In this document: piece by piece, positions 29,939-43,500 of the stretch
Layout: each line of letters starts with the position of its first letter
Position numbering within the stretch: the first letter of the stretch is position 1
Assembly (NCBI GenBank): GCA_945859605.1
Contig: OX243815.1
Coordinates: forward strand, 45,278,193 to 45,342,192
Length of the DNA stretch: 64,000 nucleotides
Direction: 5' to 3'
Source: Lumbricus rubellus
Taxonomy: Eukaryota > Annelida > Clitellata > Crassiclitellata > Lumbricidae
The notes under the pieces: model-generated
Databases searched by the model: none
The model's input: the letters and a program-made list of their open reading frames with translations, nothing else
What the model was told of the DNA's origin: nothing
Program-made: the position numbers and the translations under genes

Positions 29939-32750
29939 TCAACCAAAAAGTAAAAGACATGACTCATGAGACTATAAGGTAGTTAAATGGTGCTGCATAT
30001 TTAATACATGGTCGTTGTCCTGCACAACAAACTAATTAAATGAAAAATCTATCAGGTTTCTGCTGTCTCTACGAATCTTACTTCTTTTGGTGGGGGTAAT
30101 TATCTTTCACTTGCAACGCAGAAAAACACTTCGTGATCTGCGGCTGTACAAACAAACATCAGTCGTCCGATAAAAGTGAGCGATACGCAACAAGCTTGTG
30201 AAGCTTGCACGGTTCACTCGTAGGCCCTAGCTGTTCAACTGAACAACGTTTTCGAAGATGTAATTAATCATTGGCCATAACCAGACCCGCATAATATATA
30301 AAATGTAAATATATAAAATGTAACTTCAGGGACTGCTACATCTGTAAGTGTCTAACGGTAAGTGACTGAACATTATAACATTTACATTTTCGATGTTTTC
30401 CAATGCTTAAAGCAGTGGTTTTCAACCTTTTTCTAGTGGCGGAACCTTTCTCGAAGATCGCATTTGTCCAGGGGGTAATTGTCCTGTCACCACACAGCCT
30501 ATAGCCTACAGTTGTAGCCTAACATGTAAAACAATGTAATATTTTGATTATATATGTAGGCTACGTTACTTGCACTTCTGGTGCAGTCTATTACATTACA
30601 AATGCATGCCTTGTCCTAAAACTCTAAAAGTAGACATAATACATCCAGTGCACAAAACACTGTCAGAGAACAACTGCATTTCTGCTAAATTTCGCCAACA
30701 ATTAGCCTACTATCCATTATGGATGGAATATGGAAAAAAGAAAATACGGTCCATTCTGGATCAGTGCTTTGGACAAGTTGTGTTAAAGTATTACAGTTTT
30801 AATTCTTGTGGCCAATCACGGATCTAAGACGAACTCAGCGCAAGTGAGGGGAGAGGAGTCTATTTCAAAGTCTCCACAGTCAGAGAAAGATTATATTGTT
30901 CAACGTGTCCAACGTCGAATAATTTACTCGGCTACAGTTCCGTCGTTTACGTCTGGACTTGTTGGCATGATGTCTACATGTTTTTATTACATACTAGCTG
31001 AACCCGGCCACGCGTTGCTGTGGCTTAAAAGAGCATCCAACCATCCTCCCTACCCCCTCCTCCAACCCCTCCCCCACCCCTCTCCCTCGCCCACAAACTC
31101 CCCCTTCCCCTTCCCCTCCCCCACCCTCTCCCTCCCCTTCGCCGCCCCTCCCCATCCCCTCCCCTTACCCTCACCTCCCCTCCCCTCCCTACCTCCTCCA
31201 TCGCTCCCCTCCGCTCCCCTCCGCTCCCTCTCCACCCTCTTCGTCCCGCTCCCTCCGGTCCTTTCCTCCATCACACCCTCCCTTCCTGACAGCGTATAGA
31301 GCCCAAGAAGGGTGAAAGGCCGCTAGAGCCCAAGAAAGGTGAAAGGCTGCTTTGGTTTTTGAATTAACGGAAATTATTATGCGACTCGCTTATGACGTCA
31401 CGGCACGCGACCTCATTTATGTTTCGTCTGGTCACTGTTGATTAGCGGCGATGTGTAAATTGCATAGAAATTGACGACGAATTTGATAAAATATTATTGT
31501 TGTTAAAGATTGCGGTTTTTTAAGAAAAAAAACATTCAAAGAAGACGCACTATTTTAGAGAAAGTCTTGAAGGAAGAATTACTCCCAAGACTCCAGACAC
31601 AGTAGACAATAGATAAAGTAGGACGATGATAATTATAGAGATTGAGGCGCTCAGCAGTGGCATCAGCACGTTAGCCTACAGTTTAGAAGAAAGGTCGAAC
31701 CAGATGAGCGCGGATTTAATTGCCAAGGATCAGTTTGAGGCATATATTATGGACAGACTTTGCAGTATGACACTGTCGCGGAAGGTAGTGTTGTTAACCC
31801 CACTTTTCTCTCAGTGCCCGTTGAGCTAATCATCAGGATGGCCGTCCAGCGATCAGTGCATGAAAGTAGGGTAGCCTATGTCCATAACGTCATGCGTGTC
31901 GTTTCAAAAGGGGGGACCCCGGGGGCAGAAACGCAAGTCCGCCTTCGTCGTCTTTCGAAGGATTGCCAATTCTTCCGGTCGATCAGACAACCAAACACGA
32001 TGTTGAGAAGAGGAAAACGTTTATTCATACAATCGCAGATTCACTCGTACTGCAGACCGTCCTGTCATCACTCGTCTTGACGTCACGGGTTACTCCACCG
32101 ACTGATGAGCTTCTTACTGCCGTCTTACTCTACCTCTCTCTGTACGACTCACGACTGTCTCTCTCGAACTGACTCAAACACTTCTTTTCTGGCCGACTGA
32201 GCTCAACTAAGCTGTCTCTAGCCTCGACTAAGCTTCCTCTGGACCGACTGAGCTGTTGCCTCTTAAACTAGCTGCTATAGTTATTATACTCTTCTTATCA
32301 CCTCATTCGCTATTTCAACTCTAAACATCACCTGCAACCTTAGCCGTCCGTCTGTCTGCTTGCCTGGCTGACTACCGATCTCTGCCTATCGATTTTGTTT
32401 TAATTTAGCGCCTCTCATAGGCCTAAGCTGGTTTCCGTAACTTCGCTTTTGTGGGCGCTCTAGAAATTTCGAGATTACGATACGACAGTACTGTTGTCTA
32501 TGACTACATGTAGGCCTATTTGTAACTAATAGTCAACCTGTCAGCGAAGCTTTGGTTCTTTTAGGTTTGCCTTAGCGCACCCATTGTCGCTGAATGTGCA
32601 ATGACATGCCTTTCTGTAAGACTTATGCCTGAACTGTTTTGATGAGCAAACACGCATTTTGGATTGACAAGAAGGCTGAAGCTAGCCTATTATAGGATAA
32701 TCTGAAAAATCTTGCTTTTATTTAGGATCGCACGGGTCATTTCTACCAAA
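29939..32750. other. Region upstream of the Ig-receptor gene
   Basis: 30414 carries CAGTGGTTTTCAACCTTTTT, resembling a left end of Charlie-type hAT elements, with no matching right end found. 30821-30878 is a third partial arm of the repeat at 27990. An ACTAGCTG-family repeat follows (30993-31440). An open frame at 31626-31829 (67 residues, LEERSNQMSADLIAKDQFEA) could be an exon but has no supporting signature. The receptor promoter should lie just before 32751. Confidence 0.5.
30993..31440 (+). repeat. ACTAGCTG-family dispersed repeat
   Basis: ACTAGCTGAACCCGGCCACG is followed by a 240-bp pyrimidine-rich tract and then AGAGCCCAAGAAGGGTGAAA and GCGACTCGCTTATGACGTCA, both shared in inverse orientation with 5560-5680. 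Confidence 0.75.
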
Positions 32751-32802
32751 ATGCGGACTTCGATTCAGCTGGTAACGGTTATTGTGATAACATATTTTTA
32801 CG
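32751..32802 (+). CDS. Ig receptor exon 1 (signal peptide)
   Basis: ATG begins MRTSIQLVTVIVITYFY and is followed by donor ACG|GTGAGTAAG, phase 1. This short exon was found by its hydrophobic reading and donor. Confidence 0.85.
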
Positions 32803-35800
32803 GTGAGTAAGCAGTCAGTTTCGTCTTCATCACCCTCTTCTCTGCTATAGGCCTACTTTGCAATTCAAGCCATGTCTTAGGTCCTCTATTACCCCCCATT
32901 AATAATGTTTTCTACTCACTAGGCTACGTCCTCGTTCTCACAACCGTGAGATTCCTCATGCTGACGCATTAACTAGATGTGGTTTTATAACACGGATGCT
33001 ATTCAAGTGACCTTAATTTTTATTGCTGTTTATCTTTTTTTCTCCCAAATGGTTCCATAAATGTATGTTAGGTGTTTTAGTTGCCATCATATTTGATTAC
33101 CATGATGTACATACAACATGTTTTGAATTGGTTACCGAATAAAAAAATGTTTAAATGTTTTTTAAAAATTATGTAAAATGTTAAATTTTGAAATCCAGCA
33201 TTGTTTTATCGAGAAGGAGAGTGACGTCTATCGGCGGTCGCATAGTCGATGAAGGCGATATCTGTTGGTGTCGCGATTACAGGGGCATCAGCGGTCTTTG
33301 CGGGTGACCGACTTCACAAGGAAAGACGCTGCTCGAGTCTTTCCCATGCTCATCCGATACAGGCGATTGTGGCAGACAGACAAAGGAAGAGCAATACTGA
33401 GACGGAGACAGTAGGCCTAGGACAGACATATATTTTCGTCTCGGTCGTTGTTGACCCCTTCCAAAATTTCTTTATCCTAGCTAACATTTCCGCTGCATCC
33501 TGGTATTTTGAGACGTAGTGAAAGGTTGTCCAGTAAAGCGTTCGGGCCGTTCCATAGGCCTACAGGGAGCTGGGCTGTAGAAGTCTATGGTCACATCGAG
33601 CGCGGTTGGATTTGAACCCGGAAGCTACCACCTCCTTTTCTCCACCTTTCTCTAAGGACATTCCACACAGCAACACGCAGTTATCTCGTTCGATGAAACG
33701 GTGTGGGCCATGGGCGCCCGCAGAAATTTTTGCAGGGGGGGCAATTTTTTCGATGGTCACCATTACCGTAAATGTTTTAGCAACAAGAGCTTGAAAAATT
33801 CAAAGCTGGAAATTAAGAGCACGAGTATTTTTCAATGAGGTTTCTTAATGGAAAAATTGTCAGTTTCATTTTGTATATCAGCTTTAATATGAACAGTTTC
33901 TTTAGTGCGAAGAAAAAAATAAAAAATAAAAAGTAGATGTTAAATGTGGGTTCCTGAAGCAGCGCTGTAATATAATAAGTCCATTGAATGAATGAATAGG
34001 TGAACGAAAATAGGTGTCAGTTTTCAAGGTGCAAGTGTTCCTCTAGCTACTTCCATTGATAGGCCTACTTAGGCCTAATTTTGTGCAGTTGTAAAAGGTT
34101 GCATGACAGCGAGATTCCAATCAAGTAGGCCATAATCGATAGAAAAATACTATTTGCAAGGGCGCCTGCCGGAGGGTTAACAGCCAATTGTCACTGTTCC
34201 AGCTTCTAACAAGATGTTGATAATGCAAGGCAGAAAATTAAGAGCATGTTTATTTCTACAGAGATTTCTAAACATAGATTTCTGACTTTCACTGTGTGTA
34301 TCGTTCGTATCATTAGTGTTTTAATGCGAAGAAATTTGTTAAAAACCCAAAAATATTAGTTAGAAAAATAAATTTCCATTTTCCAGGGGGGGCAAGTGCC
34401 CCCCTTGCCCCTATGTGCGGGCGCCCATGGTGTAGGCGACACCGGTGGACCGTGGAGGCGAGAACGGCGAGTGTCACATAATGATGACATAATCATTTAG
34501 AATGCAATGGCTTTTGATTTCACAGGGACACACGAAGCAATTGTTGAATTTCCAAAGAACCAGGTTTTGTCAGAAGAAAACCAGACAAGTGCAATGAAGT
34601 GCCGTTCCGATTTGGGATACAAGATTAGCTGGTATGTTCAACAGTTTGGGTCTGCAGAGAAATATGAAATATGGAACGGCTACCATCTGAGGCCGAGTGC
34701 GTCATCGTATTGCTCTGATGACTCTTGCGTTGATGGGCAATGTAATTTAAATATCTACCACAGAAGTGATGCAGCACAGACGTACGTCTGCCGGGAACCT
34801 GGAACTTTGATGGAAGTCAGCGCTGAACTTATATTTATGAGTAGGTATTAACCAACACAAAGGAAACAGTTGACTTGATTTTCTAGAACGCTATGTTGTT
34901 TATCTCTGTGATTTAAATGATCAGTTGAGACTTTGTAGGCCAAAAAATACAACTATTACAATTTGTTATTAGAAAGGTGTCAGCAGGCTGCCACGCTGAT
35001 TCATAGTCTAAATTATTTCAAAGTAGGAATGCAAGCTCTTTAATTAGGATAAGATCTTCCATGCAGTCTTGCAGATAAATTTGTGTTATTTCTAATGCTT
35101 TCCATAGGGAGCCGTCCATAAAGTACGTCACGCTCCAGGGGTTAGGGGGTGTAAGAAAGTGTGACAGTTTATGACAGAGGGAGGGGTCAGGCCATGTGTG
35201 ACGTCACACATTTTTTTTTACTATGGATGAGCACTTCACTTCACCATGGATGAATGATGTCCAGTGAATATTTTTGAATTAAACATAATTCACAGGCCCA
35301 TAATAAACAGATTCAATAATTATACATGTAGCACAAGAGTTTGTCACATAATTTGTCAATCTAGTCTATCTTTACTCAAACTGTTTGGTTTCCTTTTTAT
35401 TATTTAGGCCTAATCACTGGGTGAGGTCAAGTTTTGCTAATCTACTTCTTATCCTGTGTAAAAATATTGCGTAATCGGAAGATTATCTAAAACTTGACAT
35501 CACCTATTGTAAATGAAAAAGCAGCAGATAAATGATGTGTATTATATAATTGTCTAGTCTAATTTTTGCAATTTTTGTTTTCAAATTCAATCTACATTGA
35601 GTTACTGCTTCAATGAATAACTGTGACAACTGTTGACAATTAACTATTCTACTATTAAAGTAATTTTAATAATGTGATAGTTCTTTTAAGTGGAAATTTT
35701 ATATTTTAATACAGTTTAATAGTGAAGTGTGTTTTAGATTAAATTTGAATGAGATGTTAATAAAAAAAATTGTTCGAAAGTGTGATGTACTTTAGAGGGG

Positions 35801-37542
35801 GGGGGGGTCCGAGATTTGTGACAGTTTGTGACAGGGGAGGGGGGTTAAAATGGTCAAAAATAGCGTGACGTACTTTATGGACGGCCCCTAGATGCTGAAA
35901 CTGTGAAGATTAAAATGTCCTAGATTTGTGGTTGCGGTAGTGGTGGTGGCAGTGGTAATCAAATGTGGATGTTCCAAGAATTGTGATGATGAATATAGAT
36001 TAGAATTTTTAGCTTAGAATTTGAAACTGTGATATGAATTAACAGCTTACTGGCATTCAGCGTCTTGGTAATAAATAGTAATGTTAAAATCTGTTCTATT
36101 ACAGAGACTGATCTAATCTGCAATGACAATTCGGTTGAAGGCCTGGTCAACCTGACATGCAGCATTGAATTCCAGGGAAACTGGGCTCCTACAATGGAAT
36201 GGAAGGAACACGGCAACTCTGGGGAGAACGTCCTTTCTGTCGAAGTCAACACTACGACAGTTTTTAATCAGCATGTTACTAGTACTTTGGTCAAGAGGAT
36301 GCAGGAGGGCAGTAGAAATTACTCCTGCACAGTAAAGTTCGATATTCATGAAAAACCGATCCTGACGAATGCTACAAATGTTCCAGACTACAAACGAGTA
36401 TGGACGTGTTCAGTGTTCATCAAGTTCCAAGGTCTGTGTGCTCTTAAACCAATTTTTTTGTTTTATGAGGAGAGTATTTCTTGCTAAGAATTAGAAATGT
36501 TGCAGTAGCCTACAGGGCAGTCCAAAACCGGCTAATTATATGCAATGCACTAAACTGCAGTTATTATAAAAATACACCGTGGTTAAAAAAGTAAGCCAAT
36601 TTGTTTTTCATATAATGTAATGCCTGTATCTCATGAAAGTTTGGAATCATATTCTTGGTCCAATTTTCTACATATTTGGAAAATTTTAGCGTGATATGTT
36701 ATCAGGCATTAGAGATATATGAAAAACAGTTTGGCTTATTTTTTTGGAACCACGGTGTATATAGAAATTGTTGGTGCAATCAAGCTGTGTAAGAAAATCA
36801 GTCATATGCAGGAATGTTATATTCTTAGTGAACTGTGGCATCCGTTGGAATCGCTTTGATGAAGTACTTAAAAGTTCTCAGATGTGGAGACACATAAATG
36901 AACACTGTAAGACATTCTTTAGATAGTAATATATTGCTACCCAGACATTGATTCACGCATTCCAAGAATTTATACAGTACCTCCCTCTTCAATGTTTGAA
37001 TATCAGAAAGCCTAGACATTGTGTAGTACTGTGGACATTTCTGCAGCACTAGTTTCACTTTCATAAATGCAAGAGCACCAGCTTATTCATGACTGTTGTA
37101 TCAAACAAGAAGGGTTGTACTGGTACCACACTGTTTCATGTTGGTGTTAGTAGTAGAGACACGAAAATGTGAAAATCTAAAAATATCATTAGATTGTCTT
37201 TTGTGTGTCATAGAACAAGTGGCAGTGATGTCTGTTATAATTGCTGTTACCGGTACTATTGTGGTCACAATTGGGATGCTTGGTTTGGTTTACTTCATTC
37301 GCATAAAACAAAGGTATGTGGGTTACCGAACACAACTTTTTCGGTACTTAACATATGAATTCTCTGATGCAAATGACGTAATTGTGACGTAAATATTCAT
37401 GCCAGAAACTTCATATTTGAATCAGTGTAAGATAATTATCTCAGGATAAAAACAGTTTTGAAATTTTGAAAATCGATTAAGATTTGCCTGTTTTATTTGC
37501 ATTATAAAAAGGGTGCCCGATTTATTGGGACACAGTGTATAT

Positions 37543-37596
<54 letters not shown>

Positions 37597-40500
37597 TAAA
37601 CTCGCATCGATCGCTGTTCGCTTCATATTATTTTGTGCAAGTTGTATTGTGCGTACAGAAAAATCCTAGTGTATTGTGCGAACAGAAAAAAATTCTAGTG
37701 TATTGTGCGTACAGGAAAAAAATCCTGGCGGGGCCGCTGACTCGAGAATTTCTTTGGATAGAGCAGTTTTAAAACGTATACCATAATTTTCTGCCTTCTG
37801 AGGAATAATGCTTAAGTAAATAATTATATACTAAACTCCTATTCTCATGGTGGAACACAAGAAGATTTCTGGCCTTAGACGATGATTGAAAAGGCTCTAG
37901 ACATGAGATTTAGGACATTGCAGATTGCAGAGTCTACCACTTAGTGTCCAGCCTGTACCAGAACTAGATTGCAGTGGTTGGTGACAGAATCTCATTATCT
38001 TAACCCTCAGGCTACCAAGCTTTTTTTGTAACACTGACTACCAAGGGGGGGGGGGTGGTTACCACCCCCCCCCCTGGATTTTGGGTTTGGTTTGAGATAT
38101 CATAACTTGTAATACACCTATGGATTCAGCATTCATTTCTGCACAAAATGGTATATTTAGGTTTAAAATATATGAAAGCACCCCAAAGTTATGAATTTTT
38201 TACCGTAGGCACCCGCCGATTCCACAAAATGTATACTTTCGCATAAGCAAAATATTAGATTCTGTGTGTTTTTAACATAATTTATTTAATTTAAAATAGG
38301 TTACATATAGTAAAGTCCAATATTCAACTATAAAAACTAGTAATAAGTTAGTTTTAGTTACAATAAAAAGAGAAAAAACACGTAAAACATGCTGAAAAAC
38401 GTTTACGCAGACTTATCGGTTTGCGTTGTAAAAAAACCCAACATTTTCACACATTTAAATTTATTTTAAGCACTTCCGGTCATCAAATGTCAAATTATTT
38501 GGTATCACTAAATAGCCCTAATTGCCCTCTATAGAATGACATAAGTTATTTCTCTTAAAAAATAAATTATGAATAATTTGTAATAGGAACAACATGAAAA
38601 TTTTATGAAAATAAAACACCTTTTTATATATTTTAATTTATTTTGAGCACTTCCGGTTGTCAAATGACAACTCCGTGACCACCACAATGTAGCCCCACAT
38701 TCCCTCTACAGAATGGTGTAATTGGTGTCTCTTCATGTCAAAGGACGGATAAGATACAGCCGATAATCTAAGGGGGGGTGGTATCCACCCCCCCTTTGGT
38801 GCCTCGGGTATATCGGGTGTAACTTTTGAATGGTATGGTATATCATCACACATTTTAGCTCAAAATGTGTGCAAATGAATCCTCTACAGCCACCTAAAAC
38901 GTCAAAATTTTATTCCTAACGAAAAAAGTTTTATTTGGGAAAAACCTAGGGGGGGGTGGATACCACCCCCCCTTGGTAGCCCGAGGGTTAAGCAACTTAC
39001 CCATGATAATTAATTGCCCCTAGGCATTAACCCCACAACCAATAGCTTACCATTATGTATCGAGGGCTTAGAAGCAAAAGTGCATAGTGCATGCCTCTCT
39101 TAGCATCGTAGTATGTTATGTGCACCCTGGGACTAATATCGAAATTATTATTATTATCCGAAACAAAATTATTATTATCGAAATTCGATATTAGTCCCAG
39201 GTGGACCTTTGCTTGTCAGCCCTCAATATCATGGACACTAAAATAATAGGCACTTCTCTATAGATCTACATCGCAGTGGGTGGGGTGAGGGGCAAATGGT
39301 AATTCAAAGGCTATAACAAAATGATGTGGGCTCGAAACCCGCTAGACCCGTAGGCCTAAGGTTGCGTCAATCCTGGGACTAATATCGAAATTAGTCCCCG
39401 TGTAAACTGAGCAGCAGTAGGATGCACCAGCGCTTGCAGTCTGCCATACAGTTATAAAATGGCGTTTTGTTTAGCTTGTTATCGTGTGTTCCTACTATTT
39501 CATGTAATTGTACTGTGGTTTTGTCAAGTTTGAATTGAATAACCAATACTATTGTTAATAGTAATTGTTTATTCAATTGATTTAAACTTAGAAAATTATA
39601 CATTGGTCTTTGATGTACTAGCAAATGACAACATACTCTTAATCATTTACATTTCTATATAGGCCTATTATTACAAACCTTTCAGTTCTTTTATTCATTT
39701 TTATGTCATAATAGGCCTACCTTTTTGTTGACAGCTTTATACACACATATTTTTTTAATAAGTCGTCGTCGTCGTCGTGCCCATCCTCATTGCTGCGGAT
39801 CGGGGATCAGAGTCGACGACGTCATCCTCCTCCATTGCTCTCTGTTCCTCGTGGTCCTCACGCAGTCCACCATCGCCATCCCCGTCCACTCCTCCACATC
39901 ATCCATCCATCTTCTTCTCGGCCTTCCTCGGGCCCTTTTTCCATCCACATAGCCCTGACATATGAATGCCGGTGTCATGAAAAGGATTATCCCCCCTGAA
40001 AGCTATCCGGGGGGATGAATTAATCTATCCCCCCGGATGGAATTAGCCGGTCTAGACTATCCGGGGGGGATAAACCATTCTATCCCATTTTTTGAAGAAT
40101 GCGTATAAATAAAAAATTTATACTCTAATCAAAATTTAAAGTCACTCTAATTGTTTTAAGTGACCTAAGCAATGCTCAGAGAAAGGCAACTCGAAATTAT
40201 TTAGTGTCTCCGAGTGTTTTTAAGCGTTTTAAATGTTTTAAGTGCTATAAAACCAAAGCAAAACAAATTATCTAGTAGGAATAAACATACCTGTTAGTGT
40301 CATTGTTCAAAACAGAGCAGATGAAAATTAATTTGCAAAAATAAATGCACGCGGAAGTGTTATTTTTGACTTTTCCTCATTTTGGGGGATACTATTAATA
40401 TGGGGGATACTCTATTTCGTGACACCGGCAGCTTGTCTGCTCGGATCATATGTCCGAAGTAGTTCAGCTTCCTTGCTCTCACCACCTCCAGCAGGCGCCG

Positions 40501-43500
40501 TTCCGGCTGTATCTCTTCCAGTATAGATTCATTTGTTCTAAATTCCCTCCAGCTGACTCTCAGCATCTTTCTATATGTTGTCATCTCAAATGCTGATATT
40601 CTCCTTTTGTCTTCCACCCTTAGCTTCCAAGTTTCACAGCCATACAGCGCTACTGGCCACACCAATGACCCCATCAGCCTTAGCTTCAACCCTCTTCCAA
40701 TTGCTCTATCCTTCCACAGCGCAGTCAAAGACCCCATGGCTGTTCGCGCCATCCCCAGTCTTGCTCTTATTTCCCTGCCTCCATCTCCACTCTCCTCCAC
40801 TGGCTCCTAGGTATCGGAATGACTCCACCTGCTCCAAGGTTCATCCATTACATGTGATCACTATCTTCTCTCGATTTCTGCTCACTACCATGACTTTTGT
40901 TTTCTTGATATTCATTTCCAGCCCATATTTCTTAGATGTTTCATTCACTCTGTTGAGTCTGTTCATTAGTTGCTGGAGCGCTTCCTTTGATGTAGCGACG
41001 AGTACGATATCGTCCGCGTATCTCAAGTTGTTTATTTTCCGTCCGCTTACCGTTACTCCGATCCAGCTAAGCAAATCCGCAGACTCTCTCATCACCTTCT
41101 CTGAGTACCCGTTGAATGACAATGGTGATATCAGGCAGCCCTGCCTCACCCCCTTCCCAATCCTAAACCATTCTGTGGTTTCCTTGTCTATGCGGACCGC
41201 TGCCTGCTGGTTGTCGTACAGGCTTTTGAACACCTTCACTACTTGGCTGTCCACTCCCATTTCTTTTAGCACCGTCCAAAGTTTCCCATGCTTCACCGAG
41301 TCAAAAGCTTTCTTATAGTCTATGAAGGCTATATACAGAGGCGTTTGATGTTCTCTTGCTTTCTCAATGATGATTCGTAGATTGAAAATCTGATCTCTTG
41401 TGCCCACTCTCTTCCTGAATCCCATCTGTACGTCTGATAGCTCCTCATCCACCACCTTCTGCATCCTGCCAAGCAGAACTCTGAGCATTATTTTGCTGGC
41501 ATGGCTGATCAGGGCAATAGTTCTGTGCTCCTCACATTTTGTTGTTCCCTTAACTTTCGGAATCGCAACGAAGATTGACTTAATCCAGTCCTCAGGCCAT
41601 GCCTCCGTTTCCAGTATCTTGTTGCATAGCTTGCAGAAAACCGCAGCAATCTCCTCGCTATCCACCTTCCATAATTCCGCCGGCAGTTCGTCGATTCCCG
41701 TTGCCTTCCCTTTTGGCAGCCTCCTGATTGCATCTCTGACTTCATCCACCAGTATCGGCGCTGTCCTCTCTCCGCTCCCCACTTCATCCCCCTCCATTTG
41801 TTCCCTCTCTTCTTCATCCTCCTCCCTGTCCCTGTATAGCTCTTCTGTATACTGTCTCCATCTCGTTTTTATGCTCTCCATGTCCGACAGTAACCTTCCT
41901 TCTTCATCTGCAATATTCCTTTGTTTAGGCATCACGTTTTGCCGGAGTTTCTTTATCATATCAAAAGCCACTTTTGTGTTTCCTCTATTCATGCCATCTT
42001 CAATGTCCTCGCATTGCTTCTTCAACCATTCTTTTCTATCCACCCTGATATTTCTTTGTACTTCACTTTTTGCTTCTGCATACGCTCCCTGCCTTCTTAA
42101 TTCATTTCTATCCTTCCCCGGTTTCAGATTTCTTCTTGTCTCTATCAACTTCAAGGTTTCCATTGTCATCCATGGCTTGTTCTTTCTTTTCTTTCTCCTC
42201 CCCAACCATTTCTCTGCGATGTTTTTCGTTTCTTCTTTGATATTCTCCCACAGTTCATTTGGATCTTTCTCTTCCTCACAACCCAGGAGAGTCTCAAAAC
42301 TGTTGCTCACCTCCACTGTGTAGCCTTCCCTATAACGTCATTGTCCTGCAATTTGTCCAGATTGTATACAATTCGGTGATCTGTTCTCCCATGTTTCCTA
42401 AATCTCAGTTTTAGCTCCGCTCCCACCAGGTTGTGGTCCGATCCACAGTCCGCCCCAGGGTACGATCTTGAATTTAGTACGCATTTCCTGAATCTTTTTG
42501 AGAGCATAATATAGTCAATTTGGTTTCTCGTATGCCCATCCGGCGAATTCTACGTGTACATTCTTCTCTCATGATGTTTAAACATGGTGTTTGCAATCAC
42601 CAGCTTATTTTCCAGGCAGAAGTTAACCACTCTCTCTCCGTTTTCATTCATATCTCCAAGTCCGAAACGTCCTCCCACCTCCTCCTCCAGATTTCCTCCA
42701 ACCTTGGCATTGTAGTCGCCCATTACTAATAATATATCTTTTTTCTGCGCCCTTTTGATTTCCTGCTCCAGCTGTAGATAGAATCCATCCTTTGTTTCTT
42801 CCGGCGCAGTAGACGTCGGTGCATATATCTGGTACAAGGAGATGTTGACGGGCGCTGCTCTCATTCTGACATAGATGATCCTGTCTGATATTGCACGATA
42901 TTCCATCAGGCTGTTTTTGACCTCCTTAGAGAGTATGATGGCCACTCCTCTCTCGTGTTTGTCGGCACCAGAATATATCACCAGCTCCTCCGTTTCACTG
43001 GTGAAACATCCGCTTTCCGTCCATCTGGCCTCTGCCACCCCCATTATCTCAACTCGTCCTCTTCTCATTTCTCCAATGACATTTGCCAGTTTCCCGGCTT
43101 GGTACAGTGTCTGCACGTTCCATGTCGCCACTCTAACGTTGTTGCGCAGGTTCACTCGGCTCCGTAGATTCCGACATACATCCGTCTCAGTCCCTCCATT
43201 TGCTGGTTTTAGGCCTGAGTCATCATCACCTGTCAGATCATTCGAAGCCGTGTTCGTCCCTCCTCCAGTAGCACTTAGGGTAATAAGGTTAAAATACAAT
43301 TGATAAATTGTGTATCTTGATAAAGAATTTAGAAATTTCTCAGAAAATATGTGCACATTTTAGACCATACATAATATTGTGTCAAAGTTCATTAAATAAA
43401 TAAGGTACCAGCCATTGCATATTACCATTCCTGCATAATAATCAACAGCATTTCTCTTGCAATCATTTCAGAACAAGAGACACGACAACACGTCTATTAC

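Larger units (their letters stand above)
39762..43290 (-). mobile_element. RTE-clade LINE, interrupted by a MITE
   Basis: In minus-strand order: APE endonuclease, reverse transcriptase, the C-terminal domain and a 3' end of five ACG repeats (39762-39778). The single long ORF of such elements is broken by frameshifts near 42540, 42310 and 40840 and by an insertion (39968-40429). The C-terminal CETW/GRPRRRW region and simple-repeat tail fit the RTE clade. It lies antisense in intron 4 of the Ig receptor and is probably inactive. Confidence 0.9.

Noticed and set aside
31626..31829. 67-residue frame as an upstream exon of the Ig receptor
   Set aside because: No donor in phase with the signal-peptide exon and no signature; left as an open possibility only.
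41400..42323. 307-residue plus-strand frame, and 40575-41318 (247 residues)
   Set aside because: Antisense shadows of the LINE reverse transcriptase, which carries the recognisable YADD motifs on the minus strand.
42875..43303. 142-residue plus-strand frame
   Set aside because: Antisense to the LINE endonuclease region.
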